A stretch of 64,000 bases of DNA from Microbacterium sp. LWS13-1.2 (GCF_040144835.1 NZ_CP151632.1:3968001-4032000), one strand, 5' to 3'; positions 45,322-55,097 are shown, counted from the stretch's first letter. Program-made: numbers and translations. The notes: a model not told the origin generated them from the letters alone.

Positions 45322-46720
45322 GCAAGCGCTCGCGCCGGGTGAGCATCTTCCTGCGTACCAGTGCGGGTCCGCCCTGCTTCCAGTAATGGCGCACGAGCGC
45401 AAAGTCGCGACGGGGTCCCCGCGGCATCGCGAGGATCCTCTCGAACGTCGTGCCTCCCACCGCTGAGACGCGACGCAGCACGAGGTCGCGGTCGGGGGCG
45501 GGCTTGGGGTCGGTGCAGAAAGCGACGAGGGGCGCGAGCGCGCGCGACCACATGAACTCCTCGCGGACGGCCTTGAGGTTGTCCGCCGCCACGCGCCGGG
45601 CATCCTCGTCCCACACCATCTCGACGATCGCTGCTGCCAGGGCGGGCGCGTCCTGGGCGGGCACGACGCGCCCGATGCCGCGATCCCGGATCAGTGTGGC
45701 GAAGCTGTCGCCGTCGGTCGCGACGATCGGCAACTCCGCCCACAGGTAGTCAAGGATGCGTGTGCGGAAAGCAAAGCGCGTCTCAGCATGGATGAGGTGC
45801 GTGCTCACGCCGATGTCGGCGTCCAGCAGATAGTCCGCCCGGCGTTCATAATCGACCCACGCGTCGTTGAAGAACACGGTGCGATCGAGGAGCCCGAGGC
45901 GCTCAGCGGATTCGACCGTGTCGGTGAGTGCCTGCATCTCGGGTATGTCGGGATTGAAGTGTCGCGCGCTGAGGAAGAAGAGCTTTATCTCGGGGTGCTC
46001 GTCGGCCAGAAGTCCCATTGCCTCGACCAGGGTGACCGGGTCGAACCAGTTGTAGATCCCGCCGCCCCAGATCAGCACCTTGTCGTCGGTGGCGATACCT
46101 GGCACGGTTCCCTTGATGCCGTGTCGTCGCTGGACCGGTGGTTCGCCGGGCACCCCGAAGGGAACGAGCCGCAGCAGGGATTCGAAAGTCGGGTCGTCGG
46201 AATAGGTCGTCGGGTTCAGGCGACCCATCGACGACAGGCCGCCGAGCCAGAGGTTGCGCTGAGGTTCCGAGGCGCACAAGAAGCAGTCCGCCCTGGCCAG
46301 CTGCTCGTTGAGGAGCGAAACCGCCTTGGTGACCTCGTCCGCCCACTCCGCAGGGGGAGCGTATTTGTTCATCTCCAGCTGCTCCAACTGGAAGGGATCG
46401 TAGAGGTCGGCGACGACGATCTTCTGAGTCTGGGCGATGCTAGGGAAGACACGGAACGATGTGCCCTGGACGATGATGACGTCGGCCCACGCCTCATGGT
46501 CGCGCATCTGCCGGTCGTCGGCTTCTCGCACATGAACGGTGTCGAAGAGGTCTGAGGTGCGCTCGATCCGGTTCCACGAGACGATCCGCACGTCACAGGC
46601 CGCGGACAGCGCTTCAGCCATGTTCCATACGCGGATCGCCGGTCCGGCCATCCGCTCGCCGATCAGGTCGCCTGTGATGATGAGCACGCGCGTACGGCCG
46701 GTCATTGCTGGCGACATCAT
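45311..46720 (-). CDS. Glycosyltransferase, GT-B family 4-like
   Basis: 469 aa. N-lobe is RVLIITGDLIGERMAGPAIR to IIVQGTSFRVFPS, then QLARADCFLCASEPQRNLWL. The C-lobe is KVLIWGGGIYNWFDPVTLVE, LDADIGVSTHLIHAETRFAF and LDYLWAELPIVATDGDSFAT, which is the usual donor-binding region. A basic tail (KMLTRRERLQRD) ends the protein. Its ATG overlaps the stop of the upstream DUF2142 gene, so both are co-translated. Sugar specificity is unknown. Confidence 0.82.
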   Translation of the reverse strand: MMSPAMTGRTRVLIITGDLIGERMAGPAIRVWNMAEALSAACDVRIVSWNRIERTSDLFDTVHVREADDRQMRDHEAWADVIIVQGTSFRVFPSIAQTQKIVVADLYDPFQLEQLEMNKYAPPAEWADEVTKAVSLLNEQLARADCFLCASEPQRNLWLGGLSSMGRLNPTTYSDDPTFESLLRLVPFGVPGEPPVQRRHGIKGTVPGIATDDKVLIWGGGIYNWFDPVTLVEAMGLLADEHPEIKLFFLSARHFNPDIPEMQALTDTVESAERLGLLDRTVFFNDAWVDYERRADYLLDADIGVSTHLIHAETRFAFRTRILDYLWAELPIVATDGDSFATLIRDRGIGRVVPAQDAPALAAAIVEMVWDEDARRVAADNLKAVREEFMWSRALAPLVAFCTDPKPAPDRDLVLRRVSAVGGTTFERILAMPRGPRRDFALVRHYWKQGGPALVRRKMLTRRERLQRD

Positions 46721-48366
46721 TGCGTGGTGCCTTCGGTGGCGACCACGTGGTCGCCGCGGACCCCGTCTTCGTGCCCGGCAAGAGCGCTCCCGCCACCGCC
46801 TGCGCGGGACTTCGCGACGGTCTCGTCAGGCCGCGAGTCCGCCACGGCGGGCGCTGATGCCGATTCGGATGGCTCTCCGCCTACAGTCGCGAATGACCGC
46901 TGCTCGTGATCGGCGACCACTTCGCCGGCGGGGAGCAGCAGCACCAGGAGTGTGAGGACGGCGGCGAAGGCAAGGCCGCCGCCCAGCCACACTACGACGG
47001 GACTCGGCGCCCATGCCCACCACCACTCGGCGTTCGCGCCGGGGTCTGCGCTGAACTGGTCGAGGCCCGTCGTGTAGCGCTGGATATTGGTGTGCAGAGC
47101 GACGATGTTCGCGACGGCCAGCGCCGCAACGGCTGCTATCGAGCGGAAGCCCCGCCATGCGCGCGCGATATCGAGACGCGCGGACGCGACACCGATGGTG
47201 ATGATCATCAGCGGCATGAGGTAGCGCGGCTGGATGAGCTCGCCCACCAGCATCCGCGACTGCGCCAGCAGAACCACCGGCACGAGCCACATCGCCGCCA
47301 CGCCGAGCCCGATGGCGATTCCGCGCCGCACGGATGCACGGCCGCCTCCGATGAAGAAGGAGCCCCAGAAGACGGCACCGGCCAGGACGGAAACTGCTGC
47401 GGGCATCGGGGTGTCGAGCCAGCCGAGTCCCCAGCCGCCCAGGGCGCCCATCCAGAGGCTGGGTGCCGACAGAAGGTTCGACACGTGCAGTGGCCCCGAG
47501 AGCGGCGGGCGTTCGCTGTCGAGGCCCCCGACGATCGATGCACCCTGCCAGGCGCTCAGATAGAACGCGACGCTGATCACCACGATGATCGCCGCCGCGA
47601 GCAGCGGCACCAGCGGCATCCGCTTCCGTCGCACGACGAGGAAGACCGCCAGGAGGGCGCCGAACACCGCGTAGACGGCCGAATCGGCGCGAGCGCCCCC
47701 ACCCATCACCGCGCCGAGCACGGCAAGGCCGGCAAGCACCCACCTGCGGCGCCCGTCGACCTGGAACGCGCCGTACAGCGAGATCCACACCGTCGCGGCA
47801 GACAGCAGCGCCCAGGACGAGGGATTCGTCGACCCGTAGATGAACATGCCGAGAGGCACCGCGGTCGCCGCGACCGATATGACGAGCGCGGGACGAAGCC
47901 GGCGAGGCAGGGCGAAGAAGACGCCGGTGAGCAGGCCGACGGCGATCGCGCTGTTGACGAGCTTCATCACCATGACGGATGCGGCGACGTTGGTGCTGGC
48001 GAACACCGACATGGTGCCGTAGAAGAGCGGGGGGTACAGACGATCGACGTTGGCGCGCTTCACCTTCGACATGCCGTCGTCTTCGCCGTTCCAGCAATCT
48101 GCGCTCGCGCCGTTGTGGAATGCGTAGCACATCGCCGTCGTGACGGGGGTCGGCACAAATCGCTCTACGGCGTCCTCGTCGCGGTTCTCGCACAGGCCGG
48201 GCCGGTCGCCGAGTCCGCACCATACGGAGGCGAGGTGGAAGTCGTCGTCCGGCGTCGCGCCGACGGGGGACGCGACCGACCATGCGCCGAGTGACAAGAA
48301 CGCCAGAAGGGGAATCAGGATCGCGAAGACGAGCTTCCGGCGAGGCGATGGGGTGCGGGCTGTCAC
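46717..48366 (-). CDS. DUF2142-type integral membrane protein
   Basis: 549 aa with about 11-12 membrane spans. ASPVGATPDDDFHLASVWCG early in the protein (after the first span) is the DUF2142 signature and resembles the acidic loop of GT-C polyprenyl-phosphate sugar transferases. Middle segments include LLTGVFFALPRR, GGGARADSAVYAV and LVGELIQPRYLMPLMI. A Ser/Pro/Glu-rich soluble tail of about 60 residues follows. A GT-C-like role in surface glycan decoration is inferred. A TACGAT box ends 7 nt before the GTG. It is divergent from the next gene. Confidence 0.82.
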   Translation of the reverse strand: MTARTPSPRRKLVFAILIPLLAFLSLGAWSVASPVGATPDDDFHLASVWCGLGDRPGLCENRDEDAVERFVPTPVTTAMCYAFHNGASADCWNGEDDGMSKVKRANVDRLYPPLFYGTMSVFASTNVAASVMVMKLVNSAIAVGLLTGVFFALPRRLRPALVISVAATAVPLGMFIYGSTNPSSWALLSAATVWISLYGAFQVDGRRRWVLAGLAVLGAVMGGGARADSAVYAVFGALLAVFLVVRRKRMPLVPLLAAAIIVVISVAFYLSAWQGASIVGGLDSERPPLSGPLHVSNLLSAPSLWMGALGGWGLGWLDTPMPAAVSVLAGAVFWGSFFIGGGRASVRRGIAIGLGVAAMWLVPVVLLAQSRMLVGELIQPRYLMPLMIITIGVASARLDIARAWRGFRSIAAVAALAVANIVALHTNIQRYTTGLDQFSADPGANAEWWWAWAPSPVVVWLGGGLAFAAVLTLLVLLLPAGEVVADHEQRSFATVGGEPSESASAPAVADSRPDETVAKSRAGGGGSALAGHEDGVRGDHVVATEGTTQ

Positions 48367-48372
48367 TTGAGC

Positions 48373-48378
48373 ATCGTA
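48373..48378 (-). promoter_or_regulatory. -10-like TACGAT for the DUF2142 gene
   Basis: TACGAT on the minus strand ends 7 nt before the GTG at 48366. Confidence 0.45.
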
Positions 48379-48473
48379 CCCGCAGGCATGCCGAGGTCAG
48401 TTTTCACAGGCTCCACCCACTATTGTTCAGAAGGCGCTTCCCGGTTGAGCCGCGCCGCAGAAGGAGAGCTGGG

Positions 48474-50321
48474 ATGCCGTCACCTGTGGGATCGCATCGG
48501 CGGATGATCTTGCTCGGAGCCTATGCCGCTCTGCTCGTCGCAGCGTGCGTGTGGCCGCTCCTCGGTGGTTCCTTGCTGCTGCTCGTCGTAGTGGTGCTCA
48601 TCCCCGCGCTCCTGCTCCTCCGAGCGCGGATGTCGCTCAGCGCGAGCCTCGCACTGATGTTCGTCGCATTCGCCTGGATCGTGCTCGTGGTGATGATCGC
48701 GGCGCGCTACACCCGCATCTCCCCGCTGGTGCTGTTCCTCGTCATCGGAGTCGCCTCGGGCGCTTTCTTCGCCTTTCGGCTGTATCGCGCCGGATCGTCC
48801 TTCGGGCGCATCGACGGATCCGAGCTCGGCTTCGCGGCCTTCGGTGGCCTCGTCTGGTGCGGGGTTCTTCTCGCTGCGGCCGTGATTCCCGGTGGCACCC
48901 CGCTGGCGTGGGCGATGTCAGGTGACGCCGCCAACAACGTGCTCTTCGCCCGCGAGCTTCTGCAAGCCGGCGGGGTGACACTGGGAAGCGGAAACCCGGT
49001 GCCGCTTACGGCCGCCCTCGTCGCCTTCTTCACACTGCCAGCTGCGCTCGGCGGCGCACCCTCCGCGGGCGCCCAGATCATCGCGCTCGCGGAGATGTGG
49101 TCGTTCGCGATCGTCGCGGCTTGCGTCCTGTGCGGCGCGTTCGCTCTCGCCATCTCGCGGGGACGCTCGATGATGACGCTGGTCGCGACCGCGATCACGT
49201 CGGCGGTCCCGCTCACGTGGATCATGCTGTCCGGGCCGGTGACCTTGGGCTTCGTCAATTTCCATCTCACCATCGCGCTCCTGATCGCCTCACTTATCAC
49301 GCTGGTCCACGCAGATCGCGCCGTGCTGACGTCCCTCGTAACGCTCGCGCTGTCGATCGCTCTCACGCTCGCTTTGTGGGCACCGCTCGCGGGCATCCCC
49401 GGGGTTGCGTTCCTCGTTCTGTTGATCGTGCAGCGCAGAGCGGTGTTCGCCCTTCGACGGGGCAGGCTGCTGCTGGCCATCGCCGCCGTCCTCCAGCCGA
49501 TCGGCGTTTTCGTGACGCTCTCTGTCCCCGCGCTGATTGGTCAGGGAGAGTTGCTCACCGAGGCCCTCGGTGCAGTCTTCGAGTTCAAGAAGGTGATCGT
49601 CCTCGTCGCGCTCCTCCTTGCGGTCGGGTTCGGACTGCTGCTTGCGCGTGCGACACGGTCGCTTGACCTGGTGTGGGTGCTGACAGCGCTGGTGGGTGGG
49701 GGTGGACTATGCCTCGGCCTACTCCTGTGGCTTCGCCGGAGCGAGCAGAATCTGTGGAGTTACTACCAATTGAAGTTCCTGTGGTTCTTCCTGGCCATGC
49801 TCCTGATCGTCGGCGTCGCTGCCGGCCTGACCTATGCGGCGGCAATCTCCGCCAAGAGTCTGCGCTCTGCATTCGCATTCATGATCGTGCTGACAGCGCT
49901 GGTGGGTGTGGGCGAGTTCGCTCGTGCGACTGTACCGACCTTCAGCAATGACCCGCAGGCGGTGAAGGACCCGCTCGCGCGGATCCTGTCTGGGGACTAC
50001 TTCTCTGTCGGAGAGGACGACCGAGTCTTCGACCGAGTCGTCGAGCTGACCTCGGCGGGCGACAAGACCATGCTGTGGCAGTCGACGGACCCCGACGAGG
50101 ATTGGATCATGTTCTGGGTCGTTCAACTCTCGTCGAGTGGCATCAGCGATGTCGAACTGCGGAAGTACGCCTATTACCACGACGGCCAGTCGATGGGTGA
50201 TCTGTGCACGATCAGGCGACTGATGGGCGCGCCGGTCACCGTGATCACAGCGGACGAGTCGATCGTGGAGCGAGTCGAGGAGGCATGCCCCGAACTCGGC
50301 CCTGTTGTCTTCGCCCCCTGA
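48474..50321 (+). CDS. Large multi-spanning membrane protein, unrecognised family
   Basis: 615 aa from an ATG with aaggag 7 nt upstream. About 12-14 membrane spans cover residues 10-495; then a soluble extracytoplasmic-looking tail of about 120 residues follows, with TMLWQSTDPDEDWIMFWVVQ and TVITADESIVERVEEACPEL. An acidic loop (MSGDAANNVLFAREL) after the fourth or fifth span recalls GT-C transferases, but I do not recognise a named family. It is followed by GT2, DUF2304 and flippase-like genes and is divergent from the DUF2142 gene. A role in polymer assembly is inference. Confidence 0.75.
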   Translation: MPSPVGSHRRMILLGAYAALLVAACVWPLLGGSLLLLVVVVLIPALLLLRARMSLSASLALMFVAFAWIVLVVMIAARYTRISPLVLFLVIGVASGAFFAFRLYRAGSSFGRIDGSELGFAAFGGLVWCGVLLAAAVIPGGTPLAWAMSGDAANNVLFARELLQAGGVTLGSGNPVPLTAALVAFFTLPAALGGAPSAGAQIIALAEMWSFAIVAACVLCGAFALAISRGRSMMTLVATAITSAVPLTWIMLSGPVTLGFVNFHLTIALLIASLITLVHADRAVLTSLVTLALSIALTLALWAPLAGIPGVAFLVLLIVQRRAVFALRRGRLLLAIAAVLQPIGVFVTLSVPALIGQGELLTEALGAVFEFKKVIVLVALLLAVGFGLLLARATRSLDLVWVLTALVGGGGLCLGLLLWLRRSEQNLWSYYQLKFLWFFLAMLLIVGVAAGLTYAAAISAKSLRSAFAFMIVLTALVGVGEFARATVPTFSNDPQAVKDPLARILSGDYFSVGEDDRVFDRVVELTSAGDKTMLWQSTDPDEDWIMFWVVQLSSSGISDVELRKYAYYHDGQSMGDLCTIRRLMGAPVTVITADESIVERVEEACPELGPVVFAP

Positions 50322-50365
50322 CGCTCACGGAAACGGACACACTCGATTGATAGGATGGCGGCACC

Positions 50366-51097
50366 ATGCCTGAGCATTCCGAGCGCACGCTCATCATCGT
50401 GCCCGCATGGAACGAATCCAGGAACGTCGGCAACACCGTGCGCGAGATCCTCGATCAGTTCATGGAGTACGACGTCGTCGTCGTGGACGACGGATCGACG
50501 GACGACACCGCCCGCGTCGCGCGTGAGGCCGGAGCGCGGGTGCTGGTGCTCCCGTTCAACATGGGTGTCGGCGGCGCCATGCGCACCGGATTCACCTACG
50601 CGCATCGCCATGGGTACCAGAGGGCGATTCAAGTAGACGCGGACGGGCAGCACAATCCACGAGACATCCCTGCGGTGCTGGCTGGGCTCGAACGCGCGGA
50701 CATCTCGATCGGCGCACGCTTCGCGGATGTCGGCGACTATGAGGCGAAGGGACCGAGACGCTGGGCGATGGTCTTCCTCGCCAACGTCCTCTCCCGAGTA
50801 GCGAAGACGCGATTGACCGATGTCACCAGCGGCTTCAGAGCGGCGAACCGCCGGGCGATCGACCAGTACGTGCACTACTATCCGGCGGAGTATCTAGGGG
50901 ACACGGTCGATTCGCTCGTGAGTGCGATCCACTCGGGATTGTCGGTCACCCAGGTGCCGGTGGCCATGCGTCCTCGTGTCCACGGAAAGCCTAGTCAGAA
51001 CCCGATCGGCTCCACCATCTATCTGCTGCGGTCTGTGTTCGCACTTTCTCTGGCGCTGATGCGCGGGCGCCGTGGCTCAACGGAGGTGAGCGCGTGA
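50366..51097 (+). CDS. Family 2 glycosyltransferase (dolichyl-phosphate mannosyltransferase-like)
   Basis: 243 aa. GT-A core with LIIVPAWNESRNVGNTVRE, VVVVDDGSTDDTARVAREAG, NMGVGGAMRTGFTYA and QVDADGQHNPRDIP (DXD motif), then SGFRAANRRAIDQY. Such enzymes usually move a sugar onto polyprenyl phosphate on the inner face. A TAGGAT box lies 10 nt before the ATG. Its TGA overlaps the GTG of the DUF2304 gene, a common GT2 partner. Confidence 0.88.
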   Translation: MPEHSERTLIIVPAWNESRNVGNTVREILDQFMEYDVVVVDDGSTDDTARVAREAGARVLVLPFNMGVGGAMRTGFTYAHRHGYQRAIQVDADGQHNPRDIPAVLAGLERADISIGARFADVGDYEAKGPRRWAMVFLANVLSRVAKTRLTDVTSGFRAANRRAIDQYVHYYPAEYLGDTVDSLVSAIHSGLSVTQVPVAMRPRVHGKPSQNPIGSTIYLLRSVFALSLALMRGRRGSTEVSA

Positions 51098-51528
51098 TCG
51101 TCATCGCCGGGATCGGGCTCGCGTTGCTGGTCCTCACGATCATCATCTCGCTACTGCTGCGCCGGCGACTTCGCGAGAAGTATGCGACGCTGTGGCTTCT
51201 CATCGGAATCGTCATCCTGGTGCTGGCGATCTTCCCAGGGCTACTACTGGGCCTGTCCAATGCGCTCGGCGTCGCTGTGCCGTCGAATCTGATCTTCGCC
51301 CTCGCGCTCGTTCTGCTGGTCGGGGTCGCCCTTCACCTCTCTTGGGAGCTCTCACAGGCCGAGGACGAAGTGCGCCGGGTCGCCGAAGACGTCGCGATCG
51401 TGCGCACGGAGGTCGATGAGCTTCGGCAGGCTATGGGGACGGATACCGGCCGACAGGATCCGGCGCCGTCGGCCGACATCCCCACAGCGGACACGGATAC
51501 CGCCGGTCGAACTGACGATGAAAGCTGA
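51094..51528 (+). CDS. DUF2304 family membrane protein
   Basis: 144 aa with three hydrophobic segments (IVIAGIGLALLVLTIIISLL, WLLIGIVILVLAIFPGLLLG, LIFALALVLLVGVALHLSWE), then an acidic coiled-coil segment (AEDEVRRVAEDVAIVRTEVD) and a disordered tail. The DUF2304 family often neighbours polyprenyl-sugar GT2 enzymes; its job is not known. It starts in overlap with the GT2 gene and ends 11 bp inside the next gene. Confidence 0.85.
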   Translation: MIVIAGIGLALLVLTIIISLLLRRRLREKYATLWLLIGIVILVLAIFPGLLLGLSNALGVAVPSNLIFALALVLLVGVALHLSWELSQAEDEVRRVAEDVAIVRTEVDELRQAMGTDTGRQDPAPSADIPTADTDTAGRTDDES

Positions 51529-52765
51529 GGGCGCCGCAACAGGCGTGCGAGCGATCCTCATCGCCACCGTGGTGGCGGGAATCCTCGGCTACGGCATCCA
51601 ACTCGTTGCCCCGGCACTTCTGCCTGACGGGGCTGCCTACGTCACGTTCTCGATGTACTGGTCCACGCTGTACCTCTGCGTCGCGGCGCTGTCGGGGGTG
51701 CAGCAGGAGGTCACGCGGGCGTCGCGTCGCGCCGCGGAATCGTCACCGAACGCGACGCTCCGCTCGTTCACGCTGATTGTGATTGGCGTTGTCCTACTGG
51801 CTGCGGGGGCGGTCGCCCTTCTGGCCGGTCCCACCGTTTTCCGGGGCCCGACCGGGATGCTGGCAGTGGCGCTCGGAACCGGTATGGTCGGCTACGTCCT
51901 GATCGCCGTGCTGAGCGGCGTTCTCTACGGACTGCACCTTTGGACGGCTGTCGCCGCGACCACAATCGTCGACGTCGCGATCCGGACTGTGCTTCTTCTG
52001 GCGGCATTCCTCTCGGGGTGGTCACCCGAGTGGATTGCGCTCGCGGTGTCGTTGCCGTTCGGGCTGGCGTTCCTCCTGGTCTGGCTCCGTGTGCGACGGC
52101 ATGTCGTCGGCGCCTTCCGCCTCGACGTTCGGCTTGGCCGCCTCCTCGCCAATGCCGCCGGCACGGTGACCGCTGCGTCGGCGATGGGTGTCATGATGAA
52201 CGGGATGCCGTTGCTCCTCGGCCTCACCGCAGATGATACGAGCGATATCGTGCTGGCGGGGCTGATCCTCACCATCACACTTACCCGCGCACCGCTAGTC
52301 GTGCCTCTCCTCGCACTACAGAGCTACCTCGTCGCCATCTTCCGCGACGCCGGACGTGGTGTGGTGAGGCGAATCATGACCGCGCTGGCTCTTTCTGCGG
52401 CTGCCGTCGCGCTGCTGGCGGCGGCGGCATGGGCGATCGGCCCATGGGTGATTGACCTCTTATCACGTGGTCAGTACGCGGTCGCCCCCGCAATGATGGC
52501 GGCGATCACCGTGAGTGCGGGTCTCGTCGGAATGATGTGCGTGACTGGCCCGGCCCTGCTCGGACGGAGTCGGCACGTGCCGTATACCGCAGGGTGGGTT
52601 ACCGCGGCGGTGCTTACGGTGGTTTCGATGACACTGCCGCTCCCGTTCACCTCGCGGCTGATGGTGGCACTCCTGCTTCCGCCCGCCATCGGATTGGCTG
52701 TTCACATCATCGCCGTGTGGCGACACCCCGAAGTCGATGCGCGCACGACCGATCCTGTCACGTAG
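51518..52765 (+). CDS. Flippase-like multi-spanning membrane protein (MATE/Wzx fold)
   Basis: 415 aa with about 12 membrane spans. The start ATG at 51518 overlaps the DUF2304 gene by 11 bp. The arrangement (N-terminal amphipathic stretch, pairs of helices with short loops, LDVRLGRLLANAAGTVTAAS in mid-protein, a Pro-rich helix TRAPLVVPLLALQSYL) resembles polysaccharide flippases of the MOP superfamily, though similarity is only structural by eye. It probably carries a lipid-linked sugar or short oligosaccharide made by the GT2 partner. Confidence 0.72.
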   Translation: MKAEGAATGVRAILIATVVAGILGYGIQLVAPALLPDGAAYVTFSMYWSTLYLCVAALSGVQQEVTRASRRAAESSPNATLRSFTLIVIGVVLLAAGAVALLAGPTVFRGPTGMLAVALGTGMVGYVLIAVLSGVLYGLHLWTAVAATTIVDVAIRTVLLLAAFLSGWSPEWIALAVSLPFGLAFLLVWLRVRRHVVGAFRLDVRLGRLLANAAGTVTAASAMGVMMNGMPLLLGLTADDTSDIVLAGLILTITLTRAPLVVPLLALQSYLVAIFRDAGRGVVRRIMTALALSAAAVALLAAAAWAIGPWVIDLLSRGQYAVAPAMMAAITVSAGLVGMMCVTGPALLGRSRHVPYTAGWVTAAVLTVVSMTLPLPFTSRLMVALLLPPAIGLAVHIIAVWRHPEVDARTTDPVT

Positions 52766-52844
52766 CTCCAAGCTCCGAGACATACGAAAGGGATCTCGCG
52801 ACCCTCAACCATCGCGACAGGGCGGCTCGAGCGCCCGCGTGGCG

Positions 52845-53936
52845 CTACGTGAGCGCGAGTTCGAACACGGCAAGCGTCTCTCGAGCAGTGCGCTCCCACG
52901 TGAACAGGCGCTCGCGCATGAGTCCGTCGGCGGCCATGCGCTTCTGCAGTTCCGGATCGTCGACGACATGCTCGATGAGGTGGGCGAGGGCGTCGACGTC
53001 GTGGGGAGGGAAGAACCGCGCGGCTTCGCCGCCGACGTAGCGGTGCACCTCGATATCGCTGAGCAGTACCGGGACCCCCGCGCTCATTGCCTCCAGCGTT
53101 GGGAGTGAGAACCCTTCCGCCAGCGAGGGGATCGCCAGCGCCGTCGCGGTTGAATATAGATGGGCGACCTCGTCATCGCTCACCCAACCCCGCAACTCCA
53201 CCCACTGCCCGACGCCGAGCTCATCGACAAGAGGCGCGAGCGGGTCGTAGCCGCGCCCGCCGGTGATAACGACCCGTGGGCGCTTCTCTGGGGGCAGAGC
53301 TGCGACTGCCCGCGGCAGCGATTCCCAGTTCTTGTGGGGGCGTCGGTTTCCCATAGCGATGATAAGAGGCCCCTCCGATCCAGCGAGAGCGCGGTCCACA
53401 CCCTCCGGATGCCCTCCAGCCAACGGCACAACATGCAGCGTGTCGGGATCGACCGCGAGGTACTTCAGAATCTCGGTGGCCGATCCGGGACTGATCGTGA
53501 CGATCTGAGCTGCATTCCGGGCGACCTGACGCTCCATCCACTTGACCGGTGCGGTGTAGAGCGGAGTTGACATGTACTCCGGGTGGCTCCAATAGAGCAT
53601 GTCGTGCATTGTGACGACCGTCGGCATGCTCGAGTGCCGTGGCCCGAGCGTGGCCGGTGAGTGCAACAGATCGACGCCGAGCTTGCGGGCGCGGCGCGCC
53701 ACCGCGAAGAGCTCACCAAATGCCCAGGCGAACCTGTTCTCGCCGCTTATCCCGGAGTTGATCGTCTCGCCCGGGAACCACGTCCGGTCCAGCTCGTAAC
53801 CCTCGCGGCTCAAGTAACCGATGAACTCCCAGGACGGGGCAATCTCGCCGAGCTTTCGATACAGTTCGCGCGTGTATACCTCCATGCCGCCTTTTGTGCC
53901 CGAGTAAGACAAGAGATCGACGAGCACGCGGGGCAT
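52845..53936 (-). CDS. Glycosyltransferase family 1/4 (GT-B), mannosyltransferase-like
   Basis: 363 aa from ATG 53936; a TTG at 53948 is possible but TTGGAT there fits a -10 box ending 7 nt before the ATG. N-lobe is VLVDLLSYSGTKGGMEVYTR, with VVTMHDMLYWSHPEYMS and QIVTISPGSATEILKYLAV. The C-lobe is LIIAMGNRRPHKNWESL, LAIPSLAEGFSLPTLEAMSA (EGFxLPxLE donor motif) and VPVLLSDIEVHRYVGGEA. A retaining transferase acting on lipid-linked glycan is likely; the sugar is unknown. Confidence 0.9.
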   Translation of the reverse strand: MPRVLVDLLSYSGTKGGMEVYTRELYRKLGEIAPSWEFIGYLSREGYELDRTWFPGETINSGISGENRFAWAFGELFAVARRARKLGVDLLHSPATLGPRHSSMPTVVTMHDMLYWSHPEYMSTPLYTAPVKWMERQVARNAAQIVTISPGSATEILKYLAVDPDTLHVVPLAGGHPEGVDRALAGSEGPLIIAMGNRRPHKNWESLPRAVAALPPEKRPRVVITGGRGYDPLAPLVDELGVGQWVELRGWVSDDEVAHLYSTATALAIPSLAEGFSLPTLEAMSAGVPVLLSDIEVHRYVGGEAARFFPPHDVDALAHLIEHVVDDPELQKRMAADGLMRERLFTWERTARETLAVFELALT

Positions 53937-53942
53937 GGGCAG

Positions 53943-53948
53943 ATCCAA
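53943..53948 (-). promoter_or_regulatory. Possible -10-like TTGGAT for the 53936 gene
   Basis: TTGGAT on the minus strand ends 7 nt before the ATG at 53936, matching the leaderless spacing. Confidence 0.3.
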
Positions 53949-53999
53949 TCGATCGGGGAGGAACCTCTGGTGACTTGTGCCAGCGGAAGCGGTCAGGGG

Positions 54000-55097
54000 T
54001 CAGGCAGTGTCGGGAGCCGGAGCGGCCGCCGGTTTCGCCGATGTGTGAGTGCCGCGACGTGTCGCGCGCATCACCGGACGCTCGATCAGCAACCAGCTAG
54101 CGGTGGCGAATACGATCGTCGCGAGGATGTTGACTCCCATGAACACCCACACCCCTGCACCTGCGACGCCCAGCAGGACGAGGAGCTGGGCCGTCGGCCA
54201 GGCATAGATGTAGAAGCCGTACGAGATGTCGTGCTTGGCGATCAGCCGAGGCTGAGGCACGACGGTACTTAGCCACAAGAGGGCGTATGCGAGCAGCGGC
54301 GCGGCGAGCTGCCCGCCGAAGCTGGGGACGACGAAGATCGGGATCAGCGCGCCGACGAGACACGCGATTCCAACCGGTGCACGCATACCCCACCGGTCGA
54401 AGACCACATACGCCACCACGCCACCGAGGAAGAATGGCAAGAGCTTGAACAAGAGCGCGAAGTCGCCATCAAGCCCGAGTTGATTCCAGAAGCCCATCGT
54501 CGCGTGCACGCCGAGCGACAGCACCCAGAGTAGGACAGAGAACCATACCGTCCGGCGGAAGACGGCGAGGAAGCCCAGGGTCCAGACGATGATGTAGCAG
54601 AAGAACTCGTAGTACAAGGTCCACAGAGACCCGTTCCATGCGCCAGGGTATGGAACTGTCTGCAGCGACCATGAGATCGTGTACGAGTTGACATGCAGGC
54701 CGATGTTGCCCCAGATGTACTGCAGCGGAGTTACGGGTGTCGTCCAGAATCCGCCCAGCTCTCCCCGCTCTAGGAGGCCGGCGATAGGTGCGAAGATCAT
54801 GGCCGTGACGACGAGCACGACAAGGAAGGCGGGGTAGATCCTCGCGATGCGGTGCACGAGGAAGTCGCCCGTCGAATGGCGAAAACGGCTTCCGGTGATA
54901 AGGAATCCGCTCAGCACGAAGAAACCAGCGACGGCCCACCCGCCGAGGTTCTCACCGTGCAGCATTGGGCCGGTGCCGTTCCCCGTGATGTAGAAGGCGT
55001 GTGCAAACAGCACCAACCCGGCAAGGATCAGCCGAAAGAGGTTGAGGCTGTTTTGACGGTGAGGGAAGGCGCGGCTCGACGTTGGGGCGGTGACCAT
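54000..55097 (-). CDS. Acyltransferase 3 family membrane protein
   Basis: 365 aa with about ten membrane spans. The first span region has NLFRLILAGLVLFAHAFYIT, whose His fits the conserved catalytic RxxAxxxVxxxH-type position, then FFVLSGFLITGSRFRH and RIARIYPAFLVVLVV, all typical of this family. A Lys/Ala/Pro tail ends the protein. It probably O-acetylates a glycan residue. The ATG shares one base with the stop of the upstream epimerase gene (TAATG). Confidence 0.9.
   Translation of the reverse strand: MVTAPTSSRAFPHRQNSLNLFRLILAGLVLFAHAFYITGNGTGPMLHGENLGGWAVAGFFVLSGFLITGSRFRHSTGDFLVHRIARIYPAFLVVLVVTAMIFAPIAGLLERGELGGFWTTPVTPLQYIWGNIGLHVNSYTISWSLQTVPYPGAWNGSLWTLYYEFFCYIIVWTLGFLAVFRRTVWFSVLLWVLSLGVHATMGFWNQLGLDGDFALLFKLLPFFLGGVVAYVVFDRWGMRAPVGIACLVGALIPIFVVPSFGGQLAAPLLAYALLWLSTVVPQPRLIAKHDISYGFYIYAWPTAQLLVLLGVAGAGVWVFMGVNILATIVFATASWLLIERPVMRATRRGTHTSAKPAAAPAPDTA

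Noticed and set aside
52758..52852. Nine-base inverted repeat tcacgtagc/gctacgtga spanning the stops of two convergent genes
   Set aside because: The loop would be 77 nt and the match is short, so chance is likely.
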